DNA of 64,000 bases from Marinobacterium jannaschii DSM 6295 (lineage in GTDB: Bacteria; Pseudomonadota; Gammaproteobacteria; Pseudomonadales; Balneatricaceae): assembly GCF_000620085.1 (NCBI RefSeq), contig NZ_JHVJ01000019.1:1-64000 (forward strand). Reading direction: 5' to 3'. The position numbers and the translations under genes are program-made. Below the pieces are notes generated by a model that had not been told where the DNA came from, did not search any database, and saw nothing but the letters and a program-made list of their open reading frames with translations. Below, in pieces: positions 42,581-50,991 of this stretch; the stretch's first letter is position 1; the number at the start of each line of letters is the position of its first letter.

Positions 42581-43540
42581 TTAACGGGTGACGTAATTCA
42601 CACCCGGCAGCACACAGAGCATCTCATACAGCAGGTTTGCCGCGACCACTGAGGTACTGCGGCTGGTATCGAACGGCGGCGACACCTCCACCAGGTCACA
42701 ACCAACCACGTCCAGTCCCTTACAACCACGTACGATCTCGATTCCCTGCATCACCGTCAGGCCACCGACTTCAGCGGTACCGGTGCCGGGTGCGAAAGCC
42801 GGGTCCAGGCCGTCAATATCGAAGCTGATATGCACCGGACCACCACCGACCTTCTCGCGCACTTCGGCCATCAACGGTGCCAGCGACTTATGCCAGCACT
42901 CTTCCGCCTGTACCACGCGGAAGCCCTGGTCACGCGACCAGTCATACTCATCGATAGAATAACCCGTGCCACGCAGGCCGATCTGTACCACGCGATCACA
43001 ATCCAGCAGGCCTTCCTCGACGGCACGGCGGAACGGGGTGCCGTGAGCGATCTTCTCACCGAACATCTCATCGTTGATATCGGCATGGGCATCCACATGC
43101 ACCAGCCCCACCGGGCCATGCTTTTTCGCCAGCGCGCGCAGAATCGGCAATGCAATGGTGTGATCGCCACCAATGGTTAGCGGAGTCACCCCCTTCTCCA
43201 CCACCTCATCGTAGTAATCCTCGATGATCTTGATGCTCTTCTCCAGATTGAAGGTGTTGATCGGTACATCACCGATATCCGCCACCATCAGGCTGTTGAA
43301 AGGGTCTGCACCGGTGGAGACATTAAACGGACGCAGCATGCGGGATTCATCGCGGATCTCGCGGGGTGCCAGGCGGGCACCGGGACGGTTAGAGGCGCCG
43401 ATATCCAGCGGCACACCGATAAAGGCCGCATCCAGCTCTTCTGACAGCTCCACCGCCGGCAGCCGCATAAAGGTCGCCGGGCCACCAAAACGTGGCATCT
43501 CATTGCCACTCATCGGCTGGTAAAACTTTTTCTCAGACAT
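42581..43540 (-). CDS. gbuA: Guanidinobutyrase/agmatinase family ureohydrolase
   Basis: The 319-residue protein is an arginase-family enzyme with two Mn ions. Metal ligands are His127 (GGDH), Asp150, His152, Asp154 (DAHAD) and Asp241, Asp243 (DID). It hydrolyses a guanidino compound to urea and an amine. Length and many segments (FGEKIAHGTPFRRAVEEGLL, VVQAEECWHKSL) match Pseudomonas GbuA, which makes GABA from 4-guanidinobutyrate. Agmatinase (putrescine) or a guanidine hydrolase remain possible. GAGGTG lies before the start. A LysR gene is 220 bp upstream on the same strand. Confidence 0.88.
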   Translation of the reverse strand: MSEKKFYQPMSGNEMPRFGGPATFMRLPAVELSEELDAAFIGVPLDIGASNRPGARLAPREIRDESRMLRPFNVSTGADPFNSLMVADIGDVPINTFNLEKSIKIIEDYYDEVVEKGVTPLTIGGDHTIALPILRALAKKHGPVGLVHVDAHADINDEMFGEKIAHGTPFRRAVEEGLLDCDRVVQIGLRGTGYSIDEYDWSRDQGFRVVQAEECWHKSLAPLMAEVREKVGGGPVHISFDIDGLDPAFAPGTGTAEVGGLTVMQGIEIVRGCKGLDVVGCDLVEVSPPFDTSRSTSVVAANLLYEMLCVLPGVNYVTR

Positions 43541-43760
43541 TTCGTCACCTCTTAAACACCGTCATAGATTCTTTATAGATTATTCCCCTTCCAGTATTGC
43601 GCAGCGCCGGGTAAGACAGCCGGCAACGCAGATAAAGAAAGTGGCTAAGCTAAGTTATAGTCAATAATCCTAACGGCTTATATAAATATTTGAGTGACTT
43701 AATCCTTAGATATACAAAAGTAAAATATCGCTGCCGATCTGCCGTTTACCCTGCCCTGGT

Positions 43761-44669
43761 TCAGATGCCAAGATCCCAATCGGGTACGCCACGGTAGCGC
43801 TCAGCGAGGAAGTCCAGCATCGTTCGCACCGAGGCGGGAACATGCTGGCGGGAGAGGTAAACACCCCAGAGATACATCGGCGGCGCACTCCAGTCGTCCA
43901 GTAAAGAGACCAGCTGGCCCGAGCGGATCAGCGGCCCGGCAAGGTAAGTGGGCTGCAGGGCGATACCGCCTCCGGCCAGGGTCGCGCGGGTCAGGGTACC
44001 CACCTCATTGGCACTGAGATTACCACTGACCGGCACCAAAACCTCCTCCGCTGACGTACCCTGAAAACGCCAGACCCCTTTACCGAAGTTGGCGTAGCAG
44101 AGGCAGTTGTGACCGACCAGATCCTGCGGCGCTACTGGTGTGCCGTGGCGGGCCAGGTAATCCGGAGAGGCGACCACTACCGACTCACAGTTGGCCAGAC
44201 GCCGCGCCACCAGCCCCGGGTCCAGCTCACCGGAGATCCGGATCGCCAGATCGACCCGCTCCTCGATCAGGTTCACCGTATGGTCGACCATCATCAGGTC
44301 AACCGACACCTCCGGGTAGCGCTTCAGATACTCCACCACGCCATCCGCCAGATGAGCCTGCCCAAACGATGTACTGCAGGTAATCCGCAACTGTCCCTTA
44401 GGGGCACTGTCCCGCGCCCCCAGCGACAGCTGCATATCCTCTTCCAGCGCCAGCATCTTTTCACACTGCAACAGAAACGCCTGTCCGGCCTCCGTCAGGG
44501 AGATACTGCGGGTCGAGCGCTGTAACAACCGGCTGCCCAACCACTGCTCCAACGCCGTGACGTAGCGCGTCACTTTTACCCGGGTCATATCCAGATGGTC
44601 AGCCGCGGCCGTAAAACTGCCCCGCTTCACCACCTCAACAAAGACCCGCATCGATTGCAGACGATCCAT
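43761..44669 (-). CDS. LysR family regulator
   Basis: The 302-residue protein has the HTH at about 3-60 (FTAAADHLDMTRVKVTRYVT) and a CrgA-type effector domain. It lies on the same strand upstream of the ureohydrolase gene and divergent from the metallo-beta-lactamase-fold gene (101 bp between starts). Either could be its target; the divergent one is the more usual. Confidence 0.86.
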   Translation of the reverse strand: MDRLQSMRVFVEVVKRGSFTAAADHLDMTRVKVTRYVTALEQWLGSRLLQRSTRSISLTEAGQAFLLQCEKMLALEEDMQLSLGARDSAPKGQLRITCSTSFGQAHLADGVVEYLKRYPEVSVDLMMVDHTVNLIEERVDLAIRISGELDPGLVARRLANCESVVVASPDYLARHGTPVAPQDLVGHNCLCYANFGKGVWRFQGTSAEEVLVPVSGNLSANEVGTLTRATLAGGGIALQPTYLAGPLIRSGQLVSLLDDWSAPPMYLWGVYLSRQHVPASVRTMLDFLAERYRGVPDWDLGI

Positions 44670-44770
44670 ATGCTCACTCTATGAAACAAAAAAGCCCATT
44701 TTTGTATATATATCCGAACCTATCAAGCCACTAAAGTAGCTCCATCACAACCTACTTGAGGCCTAAAACC

Positions 44771-45649
44771 ATGAAACAGCTACACAGCCTGCTACTCTCC
44801 GCCGCTATCTCCATCGCCGCCACTGGCAGCGCCCTGGCCGGATCAGAGCAGCCTCTGACCCTGGAGGTATACAACGCCGACGGCAACAGCTTCCACGTCA
44901 ACTCAGTACTGGTCACCGGCGAAAGCGATGCCATGCTGATCGACGCGCAATTTACCCGCGCCGATGCCCACCGCCTGGTGGCGGAAATCCTCGCCAGCGG
45001 CAAGACCCTGAAAAGCGTCTATGTCAGCCACGGCGATCCGGACTACTACTTCGGCCTGGAAGTGATTAAAGCGGAATTCCCTGATGTGAAGGTCTACGCC
45101 AGCCAGCCAACCATCGACTGGATCAACCAGACCGTAGAAAAGAAGGTCGCCTTCTGGGGACCGAAAATGGGAGCCAACGCCCCGCGCCAGCCGATCATCC
45201 CTAATCTGCTGCCCGCAGAAGGCCTGAACCTTGAGGGCAGCAAGATCGAAGTCAAAGGCCTTAACGGCCAGACACCGGGCCGTAGCTACGTCTGGATTCC
45301 ATCGATCAAAGCGGTCGTGGGTGGCGTCAACGTCTTCAGCGGTCTGCACCTCTGGACCGCCGATACCCAGAGCAAAGCCAGCCGCGAAGCCTGGGTGAAG
45401 ATCCTGGAAGGTATTGAAAAGCTACAACCAGAAACCGTGATTCCCGGTCACTCGGCCGCCAACGCCGACACCGGCCTGGCAGCGGTAAGCTACAGCAAGA
45501 AATACCTGCAGCGTTACGAATCTGAACTGCATAAAGCCGCTGACTCCGGCGCCCTGATCAACCGTATGCAGCAGCTCTACCCGGATGCGGGCCTGGGCAT
45601 CGCCCTGCAGATCGGTGCTAAGGTCAATACCGGCGAAATGAAGTGGTAA
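44771..45649 (+). CDS. Secreted MBL-fold protein with altered metal motif
   Basis: The 292-residue protein begins with a signal peptide (likely cut after ALA, residue 23). The metallo-beta-lactamase fold is seen in NSVLVTG, ESDAMLIDAQF and VIPGHSAA. The usual HxHxDH is replaced by H87-G-D89-P-D91-Y92, which removes two of the usual zinc ligands. It may bind one metal, use other ligands, or act without hydrolysis. ATG 44771 is preferred over the TTG five codons earlier. It is divergent from a LysR gene. Confidence 0.83.
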   Translation: MKQLHSLLLSAAISIAATGSALAGSEQPLTLEVYNADGNSFHVNSVLVTGESDAMLIDAQFTRADAHRLVAEILASGKTLKSVYVSHGDPDYYFGLEVIKAEFPDVKVYASQPTIDWINQTVEKKVAFWGPKMGANAPRQPIIPNLLPAEGLNLEGSKIEVKGLNGQTPGRSYVWIPSIKAVVGGVNVFSGLHLWTADTQSKASREAWVKILEGIEKLQPETVIPGHSAANADTGLAAVSYSKKYLQRYESELHKAADSGALINRMQQLYPDAGLGIALQIGAKVNTGEMKW

Positions 45650-45818
45650 CCGCCTAACCTCCCCAGAGTCAGCTCCGACTGAAGCTTTCCGGATTAATAC
45701 AGGGAAGCTTCAGATTATGACTCAGCCACTATCTATACTGTCCTTAGACTACGTTTCTGCCCGACAGGCATTGGCTGTCGGTGGACAATATTTAAGATTG
45801 TAATCGGGGGATAAACAC

Positions 45819-46148
45819 ATGAGCACTGGCCTTTCCGACGCCTTGAATATCCTGGTTCAATGGCAATGCACACCGAATCAGGCCCTCACTATCCTGAATC
45901 TCGATCCTGAACAACCATTTCCCGAAGTGCTCAGCGAAGAGCAGTGCGAACGCGTCACCTTCGTCCTCAATATCCATTCCGACCTCAGCACCATCTTCGA
46001 TGATCCCGATGAAGTCTACGGCTATATGTCAGCCCCCCATGACGATCCCTACTACGAAGGCAAATCACCGCTGGGATTAATCAGCACCGGAGACCTGACC
46101 GTATTCGGGCGCATCTGCTGGCATATCGATGCGATGAGGGTGCAGTGA
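45819..46148 (+). CDS. MbcA/ParS/Xre-like protein, orphan antitoxin-like
   Basis: The 109-residue protein looks like the C-terminal domain of MbcA/ParS/Xre antitoxins (DUF2384): PNQALTILNL near residue 18, RVTFVLNIHSDLSTIFDD and KSPLGLISTGDLTVFGRI. Such proteins are usually paired with a RES-domain toxin. No RES gene is adjacent, so it may be an orphan or a regulator. Confidence 0.7.
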   Translation: MSTGLSDALNILVQWQCTPNQALTILNLDPEQPFPEVLSEEQCERVTFVLNIHSDLSTIFDDPDEVYGYMSAPHDDPYYEGKSPLGLISTGDLTVFGRICWHIDAMRVQ

Positions 46149-46338
46149 TTTTTTCAGGGGTGGAAAGGCGATGGGAATATCAGAGATGTTTCACTATTTA
46201 AAAACAGTTAGTTCCGACCGTGAGTTGTAGTGGCTGTCATTTTTCTGTTTTCTGACAGCGAGTTCAGCAGAAAAAGCGTATCAAGCTGTAATTTCCGACT
46301 TAGTCACAGGTCCTTAGGGGGCGAGCCGATAAAGCGTA

Positions 46339-46887
46339 TTATAAGTTATTACTGCGAAACGGGATTTTCAGCACAAACAGCTGATCCCCGCTTCTCTCAT
46401 CAGATGCCGTGTGCATAAAGCCGCACTTTTCCAGTACTCGCCTTGATGCGATGCTGTCCCTTTCAACACCTCCCGTAACTGATTTGATTTTATTGTCCTG
46501 ACACCAGGCGACGAAGCCATTTACAAGCTCGCTGGCAAAGCCTTTCCGCCACGATGACTCACCCAGCATGTAGCCCAAACGCAGATCCGAGCCGTCTTTA
46601 TCTTTAGCCGCCTCAAATAAAAGAATGATGCCAATGGCATTTCCTGAAGATTTTTCTATTGCCAGTAAAGCGACCCCTTCATCATCCCGTTCAGCAATCC
46701 AGGCTTCTGCACGCTCCAAGGTGTAGCTGCCTTGCCAGCTTGGCGGAAGAGAGTGGGTAACCCTTGGCGTAAGGATACCCTTGACGATGACAGCAAGATC
46801 TTGATCACGCCACTCATCAGATGCAAAAGAGTGCCACTCTTTTACCAGCAACCGATCAGTCAAGTAAGTCCAGTCCGAATTCAACAA
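46339..46887 (-). CDS. GNAT family N-acetyltransferase (RimJ/RimL-like)
   Basis: The 182-residue protein has a GNAT fold of the RimJ/RimL type (LTDRLLVKEW at the start, then DLRLGYMLGESSWRKGFASE for acetyl-CoA and RRVLEKCGF). It starts with TTG at 46887, with GAGG nine bases upstream. The substrate is unknown. Confidence 0.83.
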   Translation of the reverse strand: MLNSDWTYLTDRLLVKEWHSFASDEWRDQDLAVIVKGILTPRVTHSLPPSWQGSYTLERAEAWIAERDDEGVALLAIEKSSGNAIGIILLFEAAKDKDGSDLRLGYMLGESSWRKGFASELVNGFVAWCQDNKIKSVTGGVERDSIASRRVLEKCGFMHTASDERSGDQLFVLKIPFRSNNL

Positions 46888-47109
46888 CGATCATCACCTC
46901 ATATTTCCAGATGGGTACTGGGAGATGTCATCACCGGCATAAGGCTGCCAACAGCCGCCAAACCAAGCGAGACCGAGCCCCAGAGTGAATCCTATCGTAA
47001 CTGAAGCCATCTGCCGGTACGAGCATGGCGTTACCCGCGTCTTGGCGAATCGTTATCAGCTTCCTGTGCATTTATAGTCGTACAGATTCGTGAGCCAGGG
47101 GAGCTAACG

Positions 47110-47265
47110 ATGATCGCGGTTATTTTTGAAGTCAGTGCTATCTGGGAAGGTAAAGCGGAGTATCTGCAGCTGGAGCTTACAACCGGGTTACACCGTTTTT
47201 CCGAAGCACGCCAGCGGGCTCCGGCCGATTCAATCGCGGCGATAGAATGGGTGGGACTGTGCTAG
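47110..47265 (+). pseudogene. Degenerate ABM-like short gene
   Basis: A 51-codon frame starts with ATG behind GGGGAGC. Its first residues, MIAVIFEV, match the start of ABM-type monooxygenases, and GKAEYLQL fits the next helix. The rest does not follow the family and ends early at TAG. It is probably a truncated remnant. Confidence 0.35.
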
Positions 47266-47306
47266 GATGCCACTTTTAATAGCCAGTGCCATATCGAGAA
47301 CGTTCC

Positions 47307-47921
47307 ATGACCGTTGAAAGCGCCCTATCCTTCTTTATCGCCATCTTTATCTTTGGCATTACCCCCGGTCCCGGTACTTTTGCCATCCTGGCCCGGGCGC
47401 TGGCGCAGGGTGCGCGGAGTTGCTTTCCGCTGGCCTTTGGCATGGTTGTCAGCGACTGCCTCTACCTGACGGCAGCCTGTTTTGGCCTGGCTGCGATCGC
47501 CGCTAACTGGAACGAGTTGTTTACCGCGATCCGTATCATCGGCGCTATCTATCTGGTCTATCTCGGCTGGAAGATGTGGCGTGCCCCTGTCAACCTGGAT
47601 GCGGAGAACCCCAGGGCCAGCAAGCGCAGTATCACCACAAGCTTCCTGCAGGGCTTCCTGATCTCTGCCTCTAATCCTAAGGTGATCCTGTTCTATATCG
47701 CTTTCCTGCCGACTTTTCTGGATATCACCCGCCTTGGCGACGGCGATATCCTGTTGGCCGTTATGCTGAATATGAGCGGCCTGATACTGGGCCTGATGCT
47801 GATCGCCAGTTTTGTTGGCAAGGCGCGCGGCTTTTTCAAATCGGAACTCGCCATGAAGCGGTTAAACCGCAGTGCCGGCTCGCTGATGGCTGCGGCAGGG
47901 GCTTATCTGGTATCGCGCTGA
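47307..47921 (+). CDS. LysE family translocator
   Basis: The 204-residue membrane protein has about six predicted helices, with GITPGPGTFAILARAL after the first and GFLISASNPKVILFYIAFLP mid-protein. LysE/RhtB proteins export amino acids or homoserine lactone-like compounds. The start at 47307 is preferred over one seven codons earlier. The hairpin at 47973-48000 ends it. Confidence 0.86.
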   Translation: MTVESALSFFIAIFIFGITPGPGTFAILARALAQGARSCFPLAFGMVVSDCLYLTAACFGLAAIAANWNELFTAIRIIGAIYLVYLGWKMWRAPVNLDAENPRASKRSITTSFLQGFLISASNPKVILFYIAFLPTFLDITRLGDGDILLAVMLNMSGLILGLMLIASFVGKARGFFKSELAMKRLNRSAGSLMAAAGAYLVSR

Positions 47922-47961
47922 AGCCTTTTGAGATCTGGTTAAACCGCTTAGGTAAGCGGTG

Positions 47962-48030
47962 CTGAAACGACGAAACCCCGCATATCGCTATGCGGGGTTT
48001 CTGAATTTGGATGGCGGTGAGGGAGGGATT
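47962..48030. repeat. 69-bp direct repeat, copy 1 (partial tRNA-Ser 3' end)
   Basis: It matches 48136-48204 at 67 of 69 positions. It contains the hairpin AAACCCCGCATA/TATGCGGGGTTT (47973-48000) and the last 19 bases of the tRNA-Ser gene as read on the plus strand (48012-48030). After that the sequences diverge, so the tRNA copy here is only a fragment. Confidence 0.85.
47973..48000. terminator. Hairpin terminator
   Basis: A perfect 12-bp stem with a TCGC loop ends in GGGGTTTC. It lies 51 bases past the LysE stop. A duplicate lies at 48147-48174. Confidence 0.7.
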
Positions 48031-48135
48031 ACTTCGCCCCTTCGGGGCCAGCGTCGCAGGCTCCGCTGTTGTCTCGCTTCGCTCGGCTCGAACCGCGAGG
48101 GTTCTCACCCTCCCTCACAAAAATTTCGTAGGGTT

Positions 48136-48204
48136 CTGAAACGACGAAACCCCGCATATTACTATGCGGGGTTTCTGAATTTGGATGGCGGTGAGGGAGG
48201 GATT
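48136..48204. repeat. 69-bp direct repeat, copy 2
   Basis: This is the second copy of 47962-48030, 174 bases away. It joins the intact tRNA-Ser gene and contains its terminator hairpin. Confidence 0.85.
48147..48174 (-). terminator. Terminator of tRNA-Ser
   Basis: AAACCCCGCATA-TTAC-TATGCGGGGTTT lies 12 bases past the tRNA 3' end on the minus strand. Confidence 0.75.
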
Positions 48205-48273
48205 CGAACCCTCGATACCTTGCGGTATACACACTTTCCAGGCGTGCTCCTTCGGCCACTCGGACACCTCACC
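48186..48273 (-). tRNA. tRNA-Ser (GGA)
   Basis: On the minus strand GGTGAGG (from 48273) pairs with CCTCACC near the 3' end, followed by discriminator G and an encoded CCA (48186-48188). The anticodon loop reads CTGGAAA with anticodon GGA. A long variable arm (TATACCGCAAGGTAT) and the T-loop GGTTCGAATCC fit tRNA-Ser. The total length is 88 bases. Confidence 0.95.
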
Positions 48274-48391
48274 ACTCGTCTTCAACTGGGCTTTTCATGT
48301 TGCCCTTCAGAAGAGGCGCGTATCCTAACATATTGTTTGGTAAGCGCAACAGCGAATTCGAAATTATTCAAAAATTAAGCCTGAACTACGC

Positions 48392-48922
48392 TCAACCTCT
48401 ACCGGCGTAGCCGATAATCCAGTCGGCAACGGCTTCCGGGCTGTTGATATCCAGTCGTACCAGTCCTTCCGGCAGTTGCAGGCTGTCACTGTCGGTCGCA
48501 ACGGCCACCAGGTCGCTGCGGTCCAGTTCGATCAGGTCTCCGTCGTAGCCTTCGCGACGCAGGGCCAGTTTCGGTACCGGGTATTTTTTGAACCCCTCCA
48601 CCAGCACCAGGTCGAGGTTGTCGAGGTCGAGCTGGCTGAGCATATCTTCCAGTTTCGGCTCAGCTTCGACTTCGTTCTCGTGCATCAAGGCCCAGCGCCG
48701 GCTGGAGGCGATCAGCATCTGGTTGGCACCTGCCGTGCGCAGGCGGTGACTGTCTTTACCCGGTTTGTCGACGTCGAAGCCGTGATGGGCATGTTTCACC
48801 ACAGCCAGGCGCAGGCCGCGTTCACGCAGCAATGGGATTACCTTTTCCAGCAGTGTGGTTTTACCGGTGCCGCTGTGTGCGGCGATGCCCAGTACCGGGC
48901 GGGGAAATTCGGTCAGGTTCAT
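48392..48922 (-). CDS. mobB: Molybdopterin-guanine dinucleotide protein MobB
   Basis: The 176-residue P-loop protein has Walker A HSGTGKTT (16-23), HAHHGFD and LVEGFKKYPVPKL. MobB helps MobA in making the guanine dinucleotide form of the molybdenum cofactor. No other molybdenum gene is adjacent. GTGAG precedes the start. Confidence 0.92.
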   Translation of the reverse strand: MNLTEFPRPVLGIAAHSGTGKTTLLEKVIPLLRERGLRLAVVKHAHHGFDVDKPGKDSHRLRTAGANQMLIASSRRWALMHENEVEAEPKLEDMLSQLDLDNLDLVLVEGFKKYPVPKLALRREGYDGDLIELDRSDLVAVATDSDSLQLPEGLVRLDINSPEAVADWIIGYAGRG

Positions 48923-48952
48923 CTCACTTAACCCTATAACAACCAGCGATAA

Positions 48953-49960
48953 TCATTCACCGCTGTAGATCTGATTCTCAGGACCGGGCAACAGACCGGC
49001 TTCAGTAAAGTAACGCTTTGCACCCGGATGCAGGGGGGCCGGAAAAGGCCCCTGCGCCATCGTTGATGGCTGCAGTCCGCTAAAGGCCGGGTGCATCTGC
49101 CGCAGTTGTTCTATCTGTTGGAATACCGCTTTCACCAGTGTATAGGCCTGTTGTTCAGATAACTGATCTGAAGCAAAGAGGGTTGCGCGCAGGCCCAGAG
49201 TCCGTGTGGAGTGCGGATTGCCGGGATAGGTTCCACCCGGGATCTCCGCCCAGTAGAGCCAGGGGTTGTCCTGCACCAGCTTCTGCGCCGCTGCCCCCCG
49301 CAGTGATATCAGATGACTGGAACAATCCCGCGTGGCTTCCCGTGCGGCTCCTGAAGGGTGCCCGACGGTATACAACATCACGTCAATCTGACCGCTGCAT
49401 AATGCCTTAGCCTGCCGGGCGGCTTCCAGTTCTACCGGCGTCACCAGCCCCTCAGCACGCTTATCATTGACCGCGAGCAACAGATCGAACATCAGGCGCT
49501 GGGCCGATCCGGGTGCACCGATACTGACTTTCTTGCCTTCTATATCCTCGAAGTTCTGAATCGAACTGTCGGCACGGGCAAGAATGGTGAAATATTCGGT
49601 GTAGAGCGAGAACAGGCTGCGCAAACGACTGTCCTGGCGGGAACCACCGGCCTGCACTCTGCGATAAAGGAATCCTGCTTCGGCAATACCCAGATCCAGT
49701 TCGCCAGCTTCAACCCGCTGAATATTGCTGTATGAACCACCGGTACTTTCTACAGCACAGCGGATTCCATGCGACTTTCTTGTCAGGTTGACGAGACGAC
49801 AGATGGCACCGCCCGCCGGATAGTAAACGCCGGTCACCCCCCCGGTGCCCAGAGATATGAGTTGTTTGCCCGCCTGCGCCGGCACAGCGATCAACGCCAG
49901 CATCATGATGGTCATCAGGCGTGTTAGCCAAACAGGGCCAGAGCATCGGTCTGTATTCAT
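48953..49960 (-). CDS. TAXI family TRAP transporter solute-binding protein
   Basis: The 335-residue protein has a signal peptide (likely cut after AQA near residue 30), then the TAXI opening LISLGTGGVTGVYYPAGG. NIQRVEAGELDLGIA and KKVSIGAPGSAQR are typical of the family. It would bind a small organic acid or amino acid in the periplasm for a TRAP transporter. No TRAP membrane subunit is adjacent. The start at 49960 lacks a clear ribosome binding site but is the first before the signal peptide. Confidence 0.87.
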   Translation of the reverse strand: MNTDRCSGPVWLTRLMTIMMLALIAVPAQAGKQLISLGTGGVTGVYYPAGGAICRLVNLTRKSHGIRCAVESTGGSYSNIQRVEAGELDLGIAEAGFLYRRVQAGGSRQDSRLRSLFSLYTEYFTILARADSSIQNFEDIEGKKVSIGAPGSAQRLMFDLLLAVNDKRAEGLVTPVELEAARQAKALCSGQIDVMLYTVGHPSGAAREATRDCSSHLISLRGAAAQKLVQDNPWLYWAEIPGGTYPGNPHSTRTLGLRATLFASDQLSEQQAYTLVKAVFQQIEQLRQMHPAFSGLQPSTMAQGPFPAPLHPGAKRYFTEAGLLPGPENQIYSGE

Positions 49961-50259
49961 AGTTATATTTGTTATGGGCCACGAAGCGAAGGCGATATCA
50001 TAATGCCCCCCCGACGATCTGGAAACCGCAATAGTAACCAGATCAAAGCGCGCTAACCTGCCTCTCCCCATTCAGGCGGTAACTTTCTTTACAACCATTG
50101 ATAGTTATCTTGCCGGTTTTTGTCCCGAAAATAGTGCGAAGACCGCGCCTGAAACAGCCATCCCGCGTAGCTGCAGCGCCCTTAGTATACTGGCACGGCT
50201 ATTGCCTTTAACAAGATGAATGAATGCCATTCAATAGCAAAGACGCTATCACAGGTTTC

Positions 50260-50560
50260 CTGAACAGCGGCTAGCGAGTTGCTTAAAAGGAGACAAGGCT
50301 GTTTTGGCTCTTGCATCCGGTATTTTTTGTTCACGGCAAAAAATGTGTTCCGGCGTGCGATCAGCTTTTTCAGATCCCGAAGGCTGCATTAGAAGCCCAT
50401 ACAGGAGATATCGGTTCAGGCTGCAGCCGGTCTCAGAGACTGGGAGGCTTGTCTTTTTGTGCTCAGCAACAAACGATCGATCGCATTTGGCGATGATCAT
50501 ACGGTGCTTTATTTATCACCCATTCCTTTTATGCGGGCTCCTGGCGCCCGCTCTTTTTTT
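50260..50560 (+). ncRNA. Possible small RNA ending at a terminator
   Basis: Several short inverted repeats lie upstream of a good terminator with no reading frame of clear quality. The 5' end is a guess. I do not recognise a known RNA family. Confidence 0.2.
50533..50560 (+). terminator. Rho-independent terminator
   Basis: GCGGGC-TCCTGGC-GCCCGC is a perfect 6-bp stem followed by TC and seven T. Confidence 0.78.
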
Positions 50561-50751
50561 CGCCTTCCGATTGAATTTTTCTCACTTGAACGCCAGCTCG
50601 ACAGAACTTTAATTTAGAGACTTGGATAGTCAGTTCATATCGGTTGGCAATAGCCTGCCAACCTCATTTCAGGTGTATGCATGGATGTTTGGACGCACGG
50701 CGCTGCCAGTCCCTCCTTCAGGCACCACAGAGAAACGCAGGAGGTTTTGTG

Positions 50752-50955
50752 ATGAGCGAAAAGCAAAAACAATCATCGTCGCTGAATGACCCTGAAGACT
50801 GGAGCTGGGATGGCCGATATGAAGAGGAGATGAAGGAGGAGTCGGTGATCTACAGCCGCAAGCAAAGCGACCCCGCCATGCGCCGGCGTATCGAGATGAT
50901 GCAGGAGGAACGTCGCCTGCGCGACCTGATTGATGATGAGCTGAACTTCGACTGA
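50752..50955 (+). CDS. Small PA3496-like protein
   Basis: The 67-residue charged protein ends in a helical part (AMRRRIEMMQEERRLRDLIDDE pattern, positions 43-64) like the PA3496 family, which is annotated as putative envelope integrity proteins. AGGAGG lies eight bases before the ATG at 50752. It is 36 bp before arfB and may be transcribed with it. The function is unproven. Confidence 0.72.
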   Translation: MSEKQKQSSSLNDPEDWSWDGRYEEEMKEESVIYSRKQSDPAMRRRIEMMQEERRLRDLIDDELNFD

Positions 50956-50991
50956 TTTCCGATCTGGCGCGGGAATCATTACAATAGCGGG

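Larger units (their letters stand above)
49961..50751. other. Long gap with terminator and possible small RNA
   Basis: No convincing gene. A plus-strand terminator (50533-50560) has no visible gene before it, so an untranslated RNA may end there. An inverted repeat around CCGG-TATTTTTTG (50316-50353) lies upstream. A perfect 8-bp hairpin GGTTGGCA/TGCCAACC (50642-50663) is 76 bases before AGGAGG of the next gene and may lie in its leader. Confidence 0.45.

Noticed and set aside
47959-48378. Open reading frame across the tRNA-Ser region
   Set aside because: It overlaps the tRNA gene and the terminator hairpins; the protein is the well-known false product of tRNA-Ser regions.
50304-50612. 102-codon plus-strand frame in the 50-kb gap
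   Set aside because: It crosses a strong terminator, has no ribosome binding site and shows no protein features.
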